DNA of 64,000 nt from Acidobacteriota bacterium (GTDB lineage Bacteria > Acidobacteriota > Terriglobia > Terriglobales > Acidobacteriaceae). Both the position numbers and the translations under genes were made by a program. Every line of letters starts with the position of its first letter. Position 1 is the stretch's first letter. The stretch is taken from positions 62,001 to 126,000 of the forward strand of contig JAJZME010000059.1 of NCBI GenBank assembly GCA_021803035.1. Reading direction: 5' to 3'. Positions 54,209-63,348 of this stretch are shown piece after piece. The notes beneath the pieces were generated by a model that saw nothing but the letters and a program-made list of their open reading frames with translations, searched no databases and was not told where the DNA came from.

Positions 54209-55756
54209 TCAATGCGCCGACTTGCCGGCATGAGCCAGCAATAAAGCCGGTTTGTTCGGCTTTGCGGGCGGGGAAGGCATGTGGCAGACACTGAAGGATC
54301 CCCGCTGATACGGGCAACTCATTCCCGCAGGCGGCAGTCCATGGATAACCGTCCAGGAAACCACCGGATACTCCCTTTTGAGCTGACGGAACTGTGCCAT
54401 CGAAAAGTGATTCAGGCCGTAGGTCGCATTGGTCATCTGCTTCCATTCCACCGCAAGATTGGGAAAGAGCGACACCACGCCGCCATCCTTGTAGTAGTCG
54501 GCCAGCGCCGAGCGTTCCGCGATGGCGCGAAAGCCATGCCGGTCCACGACCGGCTCCAGGAAGTAGCGGGAATCGAGAGCAAAGACCGCGTCGACGGGTG
54601 TATTGCGCCGGATCCAGAGCAGCGTATTGATCCATGGATTGCTGCTGGTCGACGCCGGCAGTTCGATTTGCGGGCTATGCGGATAGGCCTGCCGGGCCGA
54701 GATAAACATGCCCAGGGCCAGCGGCACGCTGACCGCCGCAGGCACCCACGGTCGCCCTTTGCCAAGATACTCGCCCATGACGCCGGCGAGAAGAAGGACA
54801 AAGATCAGGGTGATGAGATCGAAGGACCGCAGCGGCTGGATGCGCACGAACATCTGCAAATCGGGAGACGAGCACAGCACCGCGGCGGCCGCAATCGAGA
54901 TCAGACCAAAGGGGATGAGGACAAAGCTGATTTCCTTGAAGGCCGGCTTTGTATTGCGAAGATCGGCTTTCCAGAACCACGCCAGAATGGCCAGCGGCGC
55001 AAGAAGCCCCAGCCAGTCATACCAGGTCCAGTTGTAAAGAAAGAAGTAGCCTCGTGAGAAAAGCGCTTCGCGATAAGGTCCGGTGGCTGGCGTAAAGGTG
55101 AATCCTGAGGGCAGGATGCCGAGGATGGAGGCCATCGCCGGCACGCGCGCGCGGACCCGCGCCTTCTTGAGTTCCGCCACCCACATCACGCCGAGCAGAA
55201 ACACCAGGTAGGTCGCCATCTGCGGATGGACCAGAAAGGTTAGGAGCGCGGCAACTCCGGCGCGCACAGGGCGTCGCTCCAAAGCGCTGGCCAGCGCGAA
55301 CAGCGACAGCGGCGTGGCAAGCGATCGGGCCGTCAGGTAACGATCCACCAGCAGCAGGCCGGTGTTGGCCGCCGGCATGGTCATAACCGCGGTGAAGACC
55401 AGCAGCGCGCTCCAGCGGGCGCGGGCTGACGAAAAACATGCGGCGACGAGCATCCAGGAGCAGGCGAGCGTGGCAAACAGAGTGGCGACATACCAGACAA
55501 AAAATGTCCAGTCCATGGACATGCGAGTCAGCCATCCGGTGGCGGCCACGATGGGACCAAACAGCGAAAGATGCGCGTGCGAGAGAAAGAATGCCCGCCC
55601 ATAAGGATAAAGATAAGGATGACGAAAATATCTCGCCGCAGGCAGATAAATCTCGCTGTCTCCAACGCCCAGATGGTAGCCGTTAATGACCAAAGCCGCG
55701 GCGGTCAGAGCTAAAAGACGAAGGATGGGCAAACGCCTATCCGGGGATTGGCTCAT
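54209..55756 (-). CDS. Large polytopic membrane protein, GT-C/DUF6798-like, paralogue 1
   Basis: 515 aa from the ATG at 55756, which overlaps the glycosyltransferase stop (ATGA); the frame continues upstream but inside that gene. About ten membrane helices. The N-terminal loop has NGYHLGVGDSEIYLPAARY, with the acidic residue after the first helix typical of GT-C polyprenyl-phosphate sugar transferases. The C-terminal soluble part has NPWINTLLWIRRNTPVDAVFALDSRYF. Similar in layout and several blocks (YNWTWYDWLGLLAPL vs YRWTWYEWLGALAPL) to the protein encoded at 56683-58386. Probably acts on a lipid-linked sugar supplied by the adjacent GT2. Confidence 0.7.
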   Translation of the reverse strand: MSQSPDRRLPILRLLALTAAALVINGYHLGVGDSEIYLPAARYFRHPYLYPYGRAFFLSHAHLSLFGPIVAATGWLTRMSMDWTFFVWYVATLFATLACSWMLVAACFSSARARWSALLVFTAVMTMPAANTGLLLVDRYLTARSLATPLSLFALASALERRPVRAGVAALLTFLVHPQMATYLVFLLGVMWVAELKKARVRARVPAMASILGILPSGFTFTPATGPYREALFSRGYFFLYNWTWYDWLGLLAPLAILAWFWKADLRNTKPAFKEISFVLIPFGLISIAAAAVLCSSPDLQMFVRIQPLRSFDLITLIFVLLLAGVMGEYLGKGRPWVPAAVSVPLALGMFISARQAYPHSPQIELPASTSSNPWINTLLWIRRNTPVDAVFALDSRYFLEPVVDRHGFRAIAERSALADYYKDGGVVSLFPNLAVEWKQMTNATYGLNHFSMAQFRQLKREYPVVSWTVIHGLPPAGMSCPYQRGSFSVCHMPSPPAKPNKPALLLAHAGKSAH

Positions 55757-56559
55757 GGAAGACTCTCCAGGGACCGCGATATTGACATGCCCCGCGCGTT
55801 TTGCGGCTTTAGTTGCGAGGGCGGGAAGTTGAAGATCGGTTTTCGGTACAGTCCAATACGCGCCGCCACGAAATCTGCCGTTGTCTTCAGCACGCCGCAG
55901 CCGTAGACAATGCTGCGCCGCAGATTGATCGAAGAGGCTTCGGGAAAGTAACGTGTCGGGCAGGAGACTTCGCCGATGCGCGCTCCGAGATATACGCATT
56001 GCGCCAGAAGCTGATTGTCGAAGACGAAATCTTCGGAATTGGCGTTGAAGGGCAGAGAGAGCAGCATTTCGCGGCTGTATGCGCGCAAACCGGTGTGGTA
56101 TTCCGAGAGCTTCGCGCCCAGGGCCAGATTCTGTGTCAGCGTGAGGGCGCGATTGGCGATGTATTTATAGCGGGGCATGCCGCCTTTCAGAGCGCCACCG
56201 CCCAGGATGCGCGAACCGAGCACAATGTCGTACACCCCATGCGCAATCATGCTCGCCATCGGTTCCACGAGCCGCGGAGAGTACTGGTAGTCCGGATGCA
56301 GCATGACAACCACATCGGCGCCCGCATCCAGGGCCGCCGCATAGCAGGTCTTCTGGTTTCCGCCGTAACCGCGGTTGCGCTCGTGCACGTGCACCTGCAA
56401 GCCCAGGCGGCGGGCCAGCACGGCCGTTGCGTCCGCGCTGTAGTCGTCCACCAGGATGCAGGTATCGACCTCGCCGGCGATCTCCCGGAATGTCTGCTCC
56501 AGGGTCCTTTCCGCGTTGTACGCAGGAAGAACGACAACCACCTTCTTGTTATTAATCAT
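55753..56559 (-). CDS. GT2 glycosyltransferase (polyprenyl-phosphate sugar synthase-like)
   Basis: 268 aa GT-A fold: VVVVLPAYNAERTLEQTF (N-terminal Rossmann), ILVDDYSADAT (first Asp), MLHPDYQYSP in place of the usual DxD context, and a C-terminal YRKPIFNFPPSQ region. No membrane helices, so it would make a lipid-linked sugar from a nucleotide sugar at the cytosolic face, as dolichol-phosphate mannosyltransferase-like enzymes do. It lies between two paralogous membrane proteins in one operon. Confidence 0.85.
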   Translation of the reverse strand: MINNKKVVVVLPAYNAERTLEQTFREIAGEVDTCILVDDYSADATAVLARRLGLQVHVHERNRGYGGNQKTCYAAALDAGADVVVMLHPDYQYSPRLVEPMASMIAHGVYDIVLGSRILGGGALKGGMPRYKYIANRALTLTQNLALGAKLSEYHTGLRAYSREMLLSLPFNANSEDFVFDNQLLAQCVYLGARIGEVSCPTRYFPEASSINLRRSIVYGCGVLKTTADFVAARIGLYRKPIFNFPPSQLKPQNARGMSISRSLESLP

Positions 56560-56682
56560 TTTCTCTCTTTGCCTTTCAAAGCACGCGGATTCTCACTTGG
56601 CCATGCGCATGGCAGCACTGGTGCCAGGCGGGCGGCAACCGGGGATTGCGGGTGCCAGCCGCGCGGCTGGCGGTGGGTGCGC

Positions 56683-58386
56683 TCATTGTTGTACTTGCGG
56701 TTTCTCCTTCGGCTGGCGCAGTCTTTCATCCATCTTCCGGAATTGGAAAACAGACAACGCTTCGTCGCGATCTCGGCCCTTTACCCGCTCATGTTGCAAC
56801 AGTTTCGCGCCCCGCAGATCACGATTCCGGATGCCGGATACGGCTGCATCGAAATGCGAACTCTGGTGACTGGAAACTGGGGGAATCTGGCAAACAGAAA
56901 GCAGACTGTTATGCCACTTACACTTTAGACCTTTCGGCGCCGGATAGGACACCAAAACCCAATTTACGCCGAACTCTCTCTTCAGCCGTTCAAAATCCGC
57001 CAGTTTGAAATGCGTCCAGCCGGCCTGGGCCTGCACCTCGCGATACCACACCGGAGCAAGCTCCGGAACCTGCGTCACAACCGCCGTATCTTTAATGCCA
57101 TCTGCAAGTTGGCTGCGTTCTGCCAAAGCACGAAAGCTGTGGTAATCCTCACCGGGTATCGCCATGTAATACGGATTGAGCGCGAAGTAAGCGTTTGTCG
57201 GAGTGTTGTGCCGAACCCACGCAAAGGCCTGCAACCAGGGGTTGCCCGGCTTGGTCCATGGCATTTCAAAGTGCGGACAACCCTGAAACTCCACCTCCTG
57301 CGCGCTGAGCATCGTTCCGTTCACCAGCAGAAGGAAAATGGCCCACGCCCAGATGCGCCGCCTGAGCAGGTACTGCCCGATAAGGCACCCCGCGAACAGC
57401 GCCATGAAATAGTAAACCAGTTGCAGATAGCGCATGGGCTGGAGGGGAACAAGCCGAATCCAGGCCGGCGGCGTCAGCATCACCACGGCAACCGCCTGCT
57501 GGAAAAGCCCGTAGACAAATACGGCAAAGGCAAAACGGGACAAGAGGGTTTGGCCGCGCTTCTCCGCCAGCCGCCACAGCAGCCAGAACAGAAAAAGCGG
57601 AGCCAGCGCGCCCAGCCACTCGTACCACGTCCACCGGTACAGGAAAAGATAGCGGCGCGTATCCAGGGCCTTCAGCCAGTCGCGGTTCGGCCCCTCAAAG
57701 ACCCAGGCCAGCGGGATCGCGGCAGCCGCGCCGCGCGCAAAAGCCGTGCGCAGATTGCGCAGCCACACATGCACCGGCTCCTCCAGCGCCGCGGCCAGAA
57801 AGAAGCTAAAGGAGATGCCCATCGCGGCCATGATGGGATGCACCGCAAACGCCGCCAGCAGCAGGGGAACAGCCTCCCAGCGCTTGCCCGCCGTGATCCG
57901 TGCCACCGCCGCCAGGACGAGCGCCGCAGCCAGATTGCGCGGAAGAAAATTCTGGTCGGCCAGGTAAATTGCCGTTCCCGCCACGGGAAGCGTCAGCATC
58001 GCGGCCACCATGGCCAGGCCGCCCCAGCGGGCCCGGGCATCGGGGAAAAAACGCCCGGCGATGCTATGGCAGGCCCACATGATCAGAAAAAGCGAGAGCA
58101 ACTGCCCCAGCAGCTCCGCCCACGGTACCGCAATGTGGGTGAAACGAACGAATTGGGCTACCACGCCATCAAAGACTGTAGCTTGCATCTGAAGCCGGAA
58201 AAATTCGGCATCGTGCGGGTAAAGAGCGGGGTGTAAATCGGAGTTGATCGCGGAAAGATAAACACCATCATCTTCATAGCCGGGGTGGTAACCCATTACG
58301 GCAAAGGCAATCAGGGTAAACAGGAGAACGGGCAGAATCTCACTGAGAAATTTGTTTCGCTTCAAACGAATGATCCCCGTTTTCAC
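56683..58386 (-). CDS. Large polytopic membrane protein, GT-C/DUF6798-like, paralogue 2
   Basis: 567 aa, about ten helices. First periplasmic loop MGYHPGYEDDGVYLSAINSDLHP has the acidic motif; YRWTWYEWLGALAPLF and NPWLQAFAWVRHNTPTNAYFALNPYY align with paralogue 1. A 55-residue charged tail (from about 512) has no match there and may be readthrough beyond the natural end. It starts the operon with the GT2 gene and paralogue 1. Function unknown; possibly glycan assembly on a polyprenyl carrier. Confidence 0.7.
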   Translation of the reverse strand: MKTGIIRLKRNKFLSEILPVLLFTLIAFAVMGYHPGYEDDGVYLSAINSDLHPALYPHDAEFFRLQMQATVFDGVVAQFVRFTHIAVPWAELLGQLLSLFLIMWACHSIAGRFFPDARARWGGLAMVAAMLTLPVAGTAIYLADQNFLPRNLAAALVLAAVARITAGKRWEAVPLLLAAFAVHPIMAAMGISFSFFLAAALEEPVHVWLRNLRTAFARGAAAAIPLAWVFEGPNRDWLKALDTRRYLFLYRWTWYEWLGALAPLFLFWLLWRLAEKRGQTLLSRFAFAVFVYGLFQQAVAVVMLTPPAWIRLVPLQPMRYLQLVYYFMALFAGCLIGQYLLRRRIWAWAIFLLLVNGTMLSAQEVEFQGCPHFEMPWTKPGNPWLQAFAWVRHNTPTNAYFALNPYYMAIPGEDYHSFRALAERSQLADGIKDTAVVTQVPELAPVWYREVQAQAGWTHFKLADFERLKREFGVNWVLVSYPAPKGLKCKWHNSLLSVCQIPPVSSHQSSHFDAAVSGIRNRDLRGAKLLQHERVKGRDRDEALSVFQFRKMDERLRQPKEKPQVQQ

Positions 58387-58425
58387 ATGTATGCCGAATT
58401 TCCGGCAAGGATAGGTCGACCTTCT

Positions 58426-59223
58426 ATGCTATTAGACGCGGGGGCAACACCGCTGGCGAAAGACACGCGCGAAAAAGCTCATACGCACGAAAAACTGGCG
58501 CTCGTGATTCCCACCTTGAATGAAAGCGGGAACATTTTCACCCTCCTGACACGCATTCGCGCCGTGTTGGACAGTGTAGGGACCACCTGTGAAGTTCTGG
58601 TTGTCGATGACGGCAGCCTCGACGGCACCGCCGAACTGGTCGCCGCGGTTGCGCAGTCCGATCCGCGCCTGCGTCTCATTGTCCGCCGGGGCGAGCGAGG
58701 CCTGTCGGGAGCCATTCTGCACGGCTGGGGATCTACGGACGCCGACTTCCTGGGCGTCATGGACGCCGATCTGCAGCACCCCCCGGAGCTGTTGCCATCG
58801 CTGCTTCAGGCCATCCGCGCCGGGCACGATCTGGCCATCGGCAGCCGCTACACCCGGGGCGGAAAAGTCGGCCGATGGAATCCCCTCCGGCGGCTGCTCT
58901 CCGCGACTGCGGTCTGGGCCACCTGGCCTCTGCAGCGCGACGGATTGCGCGCCAAAGATCCCATGTCGGGCTTTTTCCTGATTCGCCGGCACTGCCTCAC
59001 CAGCATCGCTTTTCAGAAGACAGGCTTCAAGCTTCTGCTGGAGATCCTGGTCCGCGGCCGGATGCGGTCCATCGAGGAAATCCCGATTGTCTTCGGCTCC
59101 CGCCATGCCGGCCGCAGCAAGGCCAATCTGCGGGTAGCCCTGGAATACCTCGCCTTGCTGGCCAGACTCTATCGCGTCCGCTTTGGCATTGGCCGGCCGC
59201 TGCGAGGCGCCGAGGCCGATTGA
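58426..59223 (+). CDS. GT2 glycosyltransferase (dolichol-phosphate mannosyltransferase-like)
   Basis: 265 aa from the ATG at 58426 (MLLDAGATPLAKD); earlier in-frame ATGs at 58285 and 58387 overlap the divergent gene. GT-A domain with LALVIPTLNESGNIFTLL, LVVDDGSLDGTAEL, GVMDADLQHPPELLP (DxD) and GFFLIRRHCL. Makes polyprenyl-phosphate sugar at the inner membrane. Divergent from the membrane-protein/GT2 operon, with 39 bp between starts, so the two transcripts probably serve the same glycan pathway. Confidence 0.88.
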   Translation: MLLDAGATPLAKDTREKAHTHEKLALVIPTLNESGNIFTLLTRIRAVLDSVGTTCEVLVVDDGSLDGTAELVAAVAQSDPRLRLIVRRGERGLSGAILHGWGSTDADFLGVMDADLQHPPELLPSLLQAIRAGHDLAIGSRYTRGGKVGRWNPLRRLLSATAVWATWPLQRDGLRAKDPMSGFFLIRRHCLTSIAFQKTGFKLLLEILVRGRMRSIEEIPIVFGSRHAGRSKANLRVALEYLALLARLYRVRFGIGRPLRGAEAD

Positions 59224-59233
59224 TGCACCAGGC

Positions 59234-59968
59234 CTAAGTGGCCGGCAGCAGCGACCGCAGCGCCAGGAACACGCCCACACCCAGAAAGAAAACCAGCGCC
59301 ATGCGGATCCCGGGCTCGCGGTTGACCTCCGGAATCAAGTCGCTGGCGCCTACGTACAGCGCCACACCCGTCGAGACCGGCAAACCAACCGGCAGCCAGT
59401 GCGGCATAAGCTGGATCAGCAGCACGCCCGCTATAGTGGCTGAGGCCTGTCCCACCGTGGCATAAAAGGCCGCGGCGCGGCTGCGCCCGCTGGCCAGCAT
59501 CACCGAAGCCATGGCGAAGCCACCCGGCGCCTTGTGCAGAATAATGGCCAGAAAAATCAGCCAGCCGAGGGCGCCGGAAACCTCAAACCCCGCGCCGATC
59601 GCCACGCCGTCGAAGAATGAGTGCGCGCACCAGCCGCCCAGAACGGAATAGCTGCGCCGGGAGTTGATAAATTCTCCGGGATGCGTCTCCTCGCCGTAGT
59701 GGAAGTGCGTGTTGATGGTGTGCTCCACCAGGTGCATCGCACAGTATCCCGCCATGATCAGGACGGCCCCGTAGCGTGGAAACAGGTGCACGCTCTCCGG
59801 CATCATCTCCAGCAGCGCCGCCGACATCAGAAAAGCCGCGCCCAACGCCACAAAGTACCGCAGGTACGGCTCCACGCCGCGCGCCCGGACCATCACCACG
59901 CCGCCCGCCACATTGGCCAGCGCCGCAACCACACCGAGAAAAATGGAAGTAGTGAACATATGTGTCAT
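59234..59968 (-). CDS. ZIP-family metal transporter
   Basis: 244 aa with about eight helices. The hallmark metal-binding TM4/TM5 motifs are visible: AHSFFDGVAIGAG and LHKAPGGFAMASVML. A histidine-rich loop (HTINTHFHYGEETHPGEF) lies between TM3 and TM4 as in other ZIP proteins. Imports zinc, iron or manganese. The start codon overlaps the ychF stop by four bases (ATGA), coupling the two genes. Confidence 0.88.
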   Translation of the reverse strand: MTHMFTTSIFLGVVAALANVAGGVVMVRARGVEPYLRYFVALGAAFLMSAALLEMMPESVHLFPRYGAVLIMAGYCAMHLVEHTINTHFHYGEETHPGEFINSRRSYSVLGGWCAHSFFDGVAIGAGFEVSGALGWLIFLAIILHKAPGGFAMASVMLASGRSRAAAFYATVGQASATIAGVLLIQLMPHWLPVGLPVSTGVALYVGASDLIPEVNREPGIRMALVFFLGVGVFLALRSLLPAT

Positions 59969-61050
59969 CCGCTGTGCCTTATATGCAGAACGTCCCCGTC
60001 CTGAACAACATACTCCTTGCCCTCAAGACGCAGCGTTCCCTTGGCTCGGGCTGCGGCCTCTGAACCTGCATCCAGCAGGTCGTTCCAGCGGATCGTCTCC
60101 GCGCGGATAAAGTGGTGTTCCAGATCGGTGTGGATGGCGCCGGCGGCCTGGGGCGCCTTGGAGCCGAACGGCACCGTCCAGGCGCGGCACTCGTCCTCGC
60201 CGGCGGTGAAGAAGCTGATCAGCCCCAGCAGCTCGTAGCTCTTGCGGATCAGCCGCACCAGTCCGCTCTCCTGCAGGCCGTAGCTCGACAGAAAATCCGC
60301 CGCTTCCGCGTCGTCCATCTCCGCCAGTTCCGCCTCCACCTTGCCGCAGATGGCCGTCGCCCCGGCATTCGGCCGCTGCGCCACCTCCTCCAGCTTGAAG
60401 CGGCTCGCAGCCGTCTCCAGGTCCGCGCCCAGCGACGTGCTCTCGCCCACGTTCAGCACATACAGCATCGGTTTCTGCGACAGGAACATGAAGCCCTTGA
60501 TCAGCTTCTTTTCCTCCAGCGTCATCTCCAGCTCGCGCAGCGGCTGCTCCTTTTCGAGCGACTCCTTCGAGCGCAGCAGCAGCGCGTGCTCCTGCTCCAG
60601 TTCGCTGCTGCGCATCTTGCGCAGGTCTTTTTCCACGCGCTCCAGCCGCTTTTCGATCTGCCCCAAGTCGCTGACCATCAGGTCAAATTCCACATTCTTG
60701 ATGTCGCGCAGCGGGTCGATGGGCCCGACATGCGGAATCGATTCGTCCTCGAATGCCCGCAGCACGTGCGCCAGCGCGTCCACATTGCGCAGATTGGCCA
60801 GAAATGCGGTCTCCTTCAGCGCCTCCTGACCGATGGCCGCCACGTCCACATATTCCACGGTGGCAAAGGTGGTCTTCTTGGGCGAGTAGAGCGCCGACAG
60901 CTTGTCCAGCCGCTCGTCCGGCACGCGCGCCACGCCGATGTGCGCCTCGCGCGGATTCGAGTAGCCGTGCTCGTCGAGTCGGGCTTTGGTCAGGATTTTG
61001 AAGAGCGAGGTCTTGCCCACCTGCGGCAGGCCGATGATGCCTGTTTTCAT
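59965..61050 (-). CDS. ychF: Ribosome-binding ATPase YchF
   Basis: 361 aa from the ATG at 61050 (MKTGIIGLPQVGKTSLFKIL). The Walker A GLPQVGKTS differs from the usual GLPNVGKST at two places but keeps Gly-x4-Gly-Lys-Thr. A coiled-coil insertion (about 130-200, LEEVEKDLRKMRSSELEQEHALL) and a C-terminal TGS domain ending YVVQDGDVLHIRHSG complete the fold. YchF binds ATP rather than GTP and associates with the ribosome. A longer reading from 61164 lacks homology. Operon with the ZIP transporter. Confidence 0.92.
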   Translation of the reverse strand: MKTGIIGLPQVGKTSLFKILTKARLDEHGYSNPREAHIGVARVPDERLDKLSALYSPKKTTFATVEYVDVAAIGQEALKETAFLANLRNVDALAHVLRAFEDESIPHVGPIDPLRDIKNVEFDLMVSDLGQIEKRLERVEKDLRKMRSSELEQEHALLLRSKESLEKEQPLRELEMTLEEKKLIKGFMFLSQKPMLYVLNVGESTSLGADLETAASRFKLEEVAQRPNAGATAICGKVEAELAEMDDAEAADFLSSYGLQESGLVRLIRKSYELLGLISFFTAGEDECRAWTVPFGSKAPQAAGAIHTDLEHHFIRAETIRWNDLLDAGSEAAARAKGTLRLEGKEYVVQDGDVLHIRHSG

Positions 61051-62064
61051 GATGATTCCATTATCAGCGATCAGAGTCAGGGATCGGCTCTCCTCTGGCT
61101 CCCGGTCAAGTTGGTCAGCGAACACCTCGAAGAGACTCGCCCCGTCAATCCTTCCAATTCCCATGGCCGGCTTGTGCCAATCACAACCACCCGTCGGCAG
61201 GCGGAATCGGTTTTCGGCGCAGAATCATGCCTGCAACAGCTCTCGGCCCCGCTGCTTCCTGATCTCTGATCCCGAGTGCAGGCCGCGGAAAATCTCGTCT
61301 CTTAATGACTGTTGCAGCCCCGGAACATGGGGAACAAGGCGTGACTTCAGCCGTGCCGCAATGTCTGAAATCTTGAGACTTGAGGCTTTGCAGCTCGCGG
61401 AAAGACTCCGTATTGGCGAGGCCCTGCTACACAGCATGTTTCAGCGGGCTGTTTGAATCATGGCAATCTCCGGCTTGCCGCCGTCCTGCCAGAACCTCCG
61501 CAAACTGTCTCACCCAAGGGCCCCCCCTACCATTCGTCAAGCCCTGCGCTCCGCAACCCCTGCGAATCCAGCCACTTACATTTGCAGATAATTTCTGCTC
61601 GGCCGCGCAGAATAAAAACATGGCCGCTTCCACACGCCAACCCGCGGAGAACACAACCATGACTGAACCCATCGCGCCTGCTTCATCTCAAGGCCCAGTC
61701 CCTCAGGTAGCACAGCGCACGCTCCGCCAGCCAAGCCGTCGGCCACGCTGCACCCCCCCCTAAAATATTTTTCTTTCCCACAGATTTTTTGCAGTCAATT
61801 TATTTCCGGCGAAAAATGCAAATGCCAATGAGCGTCTTGCCAGATTGTGGTACAGGAACAGAGATCGGTTTGCTCCAGTGATCCTTCGTGGATGTCCGGC
61901 GCGGCCCAAACTCACTCCGCTCTTACAACGCATAACAGAGAAGATTTGCGATGGCCTGCTCCAGGTCATCTGACCGCTTGAAGTGATACCAGGTGCGTTG
62001 CCTCATCCCGATTCTGGCGCCTGGAACTGGCAATCGCCAGGTCCAGAATCATCCGGCCGGAGTC
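61051..62064. other. 1-kb gap upstream of ychF containing repeat copy C
   Basis: Contains the dispersed repeat at 61528-61826. The flanks 61051-61527 and 61827-62064 hold only short frames without recognisable features. One frame within the repeat (MTEPIAPASS...) resembles one in copy A, but the block is more likely noncoding. Confidence 0.5.
61528..61826 (-). repeat. Dispersed intergenic repeat, copy C (opposite orientation)
   Basis: Reverse complement of the element at 18478. Read in reverse it has TGCATTTTTCGCCGGAAATA, GTGGGAAAGAAAAATATTTTA with a run of G, GGTTCAGTCATGGTTGTGTTC, TATTCTGCGCGGC, GAAATTATCTGCAAAT and CGCAGGGCTTGACG, all with counterparts in copy A at matching spacing. Its spacing is close to copy A's (about 300 bp). 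Confidence 0.75.
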
Positions 62065-62553
62065 CTAGCTTTTCTCGCTTTCCGCCCTGGCCACAAGCAC
62101 CACCGTCGCCAGGCCCAGCAGCAGCACGCCTTCCTCCACGAACTCGCTCCGGGTGTGCAGCTTGTTGAAGTTGGCCGTGATCGGACCGGGAGCCGACGGA
62201 TCAATCGTGCCGCCGGCGGCGATGCGGTCGCGCTCCATGGCGGGAATGATGACGAACTGCGAATAGACAGTCAGTCCCATCATCACCGCGATCAGCACCA
62301 TGGGCGCCAGCGCGGCGCGCGCCTTGTAAATGCCCCACGCCGGAGCCAGCGCCAGCAGCGCCACCGCAACGGCCCCGGAGACCAGCCCCATGCCGTGCAG
62401 AATGCGAATCAACTGCCCCACGATTGTTCCTGCCGCATGAATATCCGGCATCAGCGTGCCGAAGGTGACGGCCGCCGTGATCGGGAAGAAGATTTCCGCG
62501 CCCAGCCATACAATGAGCGCGAGATAAAGCAGGGTGCGGAAGACAGTCTTCAT
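62065..62553 (-). CDS. DUF4149-like membrane protein
   Basis: 162 aa from the ATG at 62553 (MKTVFRTLLYLALIVWLGAEIFFPITAA). Four membrane helices; the pattern WLGAEIFF and the late FNKLHTRSEFVEEGVLLLGLA resemble DUF4149 proteins. Role unknown; family members are small inner-membrane proteins. Divergent from the secreted protein at 62707. Confidence 0.75.
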   Translation of the reverse strand: MKTVFRTLLYLALIVWLGAEIFFPITAAVTFGTLMPDIHAAGTIVGQLIRILHGMGLVSGAVAVALLALAPAWGIYKARAALAPMVLIAVMMGLTVYSQFVIIPAMERDRIAAGGTIDPSAPGPITANFNKLHTRSEFVEEGVLLLGLATVVLVARAESEKS

Positions 62554-62706
62554 GGGAGTTAGCATACAGGGGCCAGGGACGGAGCGGCCATGGCAGGTTA
62601 CCACTTCCGATGCAGAGCCTTTGACGGATGGGACAGCCTCAGGAGTGCTGCGCGCATTCAGATCGGTGTAGAATTCGCTGGAGAAAGTGAGCACGAAGTG
62701 TGGATT

Positions 62707-63252
62707 ATGCCTGGACCGATCGTCAAAACTCTTTTACTCTCCGGAATTTTGATTGCGTTGCCAGCATTGGCTCAAGAGACACGCATGATCCCCGCCGGCA
62801 TTCCTGCTTGCGGGAATCTATCCGCCAGATTTGAGGTGAAGACCGGCAACGGCCCTCGTTCCGTGCAACCGGAACCAGGCAAGGCGCTGGTTTATTTCAT
62901 CCAGAATGACAGAAACTTCAATGCAATTCCCAAACCCACCACGAGGCTGGGCGTGGATGGCAAATGGCTGGGAGCCACGCACGGTGATTCCTATCTCTAT
63001 GCATTTGTCGATCCCGGCGTGCATCATCTCTGCGCAAGCCGGCAGTCTCGTGTCATCAAGGGCGTGGGGCTGGCGCTGGCTCATTTTAGTGCGAAAGCGG
63101 ATGGCGTCTACTACTTCCAGATCGAAGATGAGTATCTGCTCGCAGATACCTTCGGCGCCATCAACAAAATGACCCTGACTCCCATGGACAGCGACGAAGG
63201 GCAATTGATGACAGGCACATTCAAGCTCAGCACCTCGCACCTGAAACAATGA
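62707..63252 (+). CDS. Secreted DUF2846-like protein
   Basis: 181 aa from the ATG at 62707. Signal peptide MPGPIVKTLLLSGILIALPALAQ. The mature domain has GKALVYFIQND, VDGKWLGATHGDSYLYAFVDPGVHHLCA, resembling DUF2846 lipoprotein-type domains, but no lipobox cysteine is seen after the signal. Likely periplasmic; unknown function. Convergent with gpsA. Confidence 0.7.
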   Translation: MPGPIVKTLLLSGILIALPALAQETRMIPAGIPACGNLSARFEVKTGNGPRSVQPEPGKALVYFIQNDRNFNAIPKPTTRLGVDGKWLGATHGDSYLYAFVDPGVHHLCASRQSRVIKGVGLALAHFSAKADGVYYFQIEDEYLLADTFGAINKMTLTPMDSDEGQLMTGTFKLSTSHLKQ

Positions 63253-63348
63253 TCGCCGGGCGTTCCGCCTTTGGCGATGCGCGGCTTCACGCGCAGCGCC
63301 GAACAGCCTGCGGCGCATCTCATCCATTCCAACGTTTACCGTGCGCAG

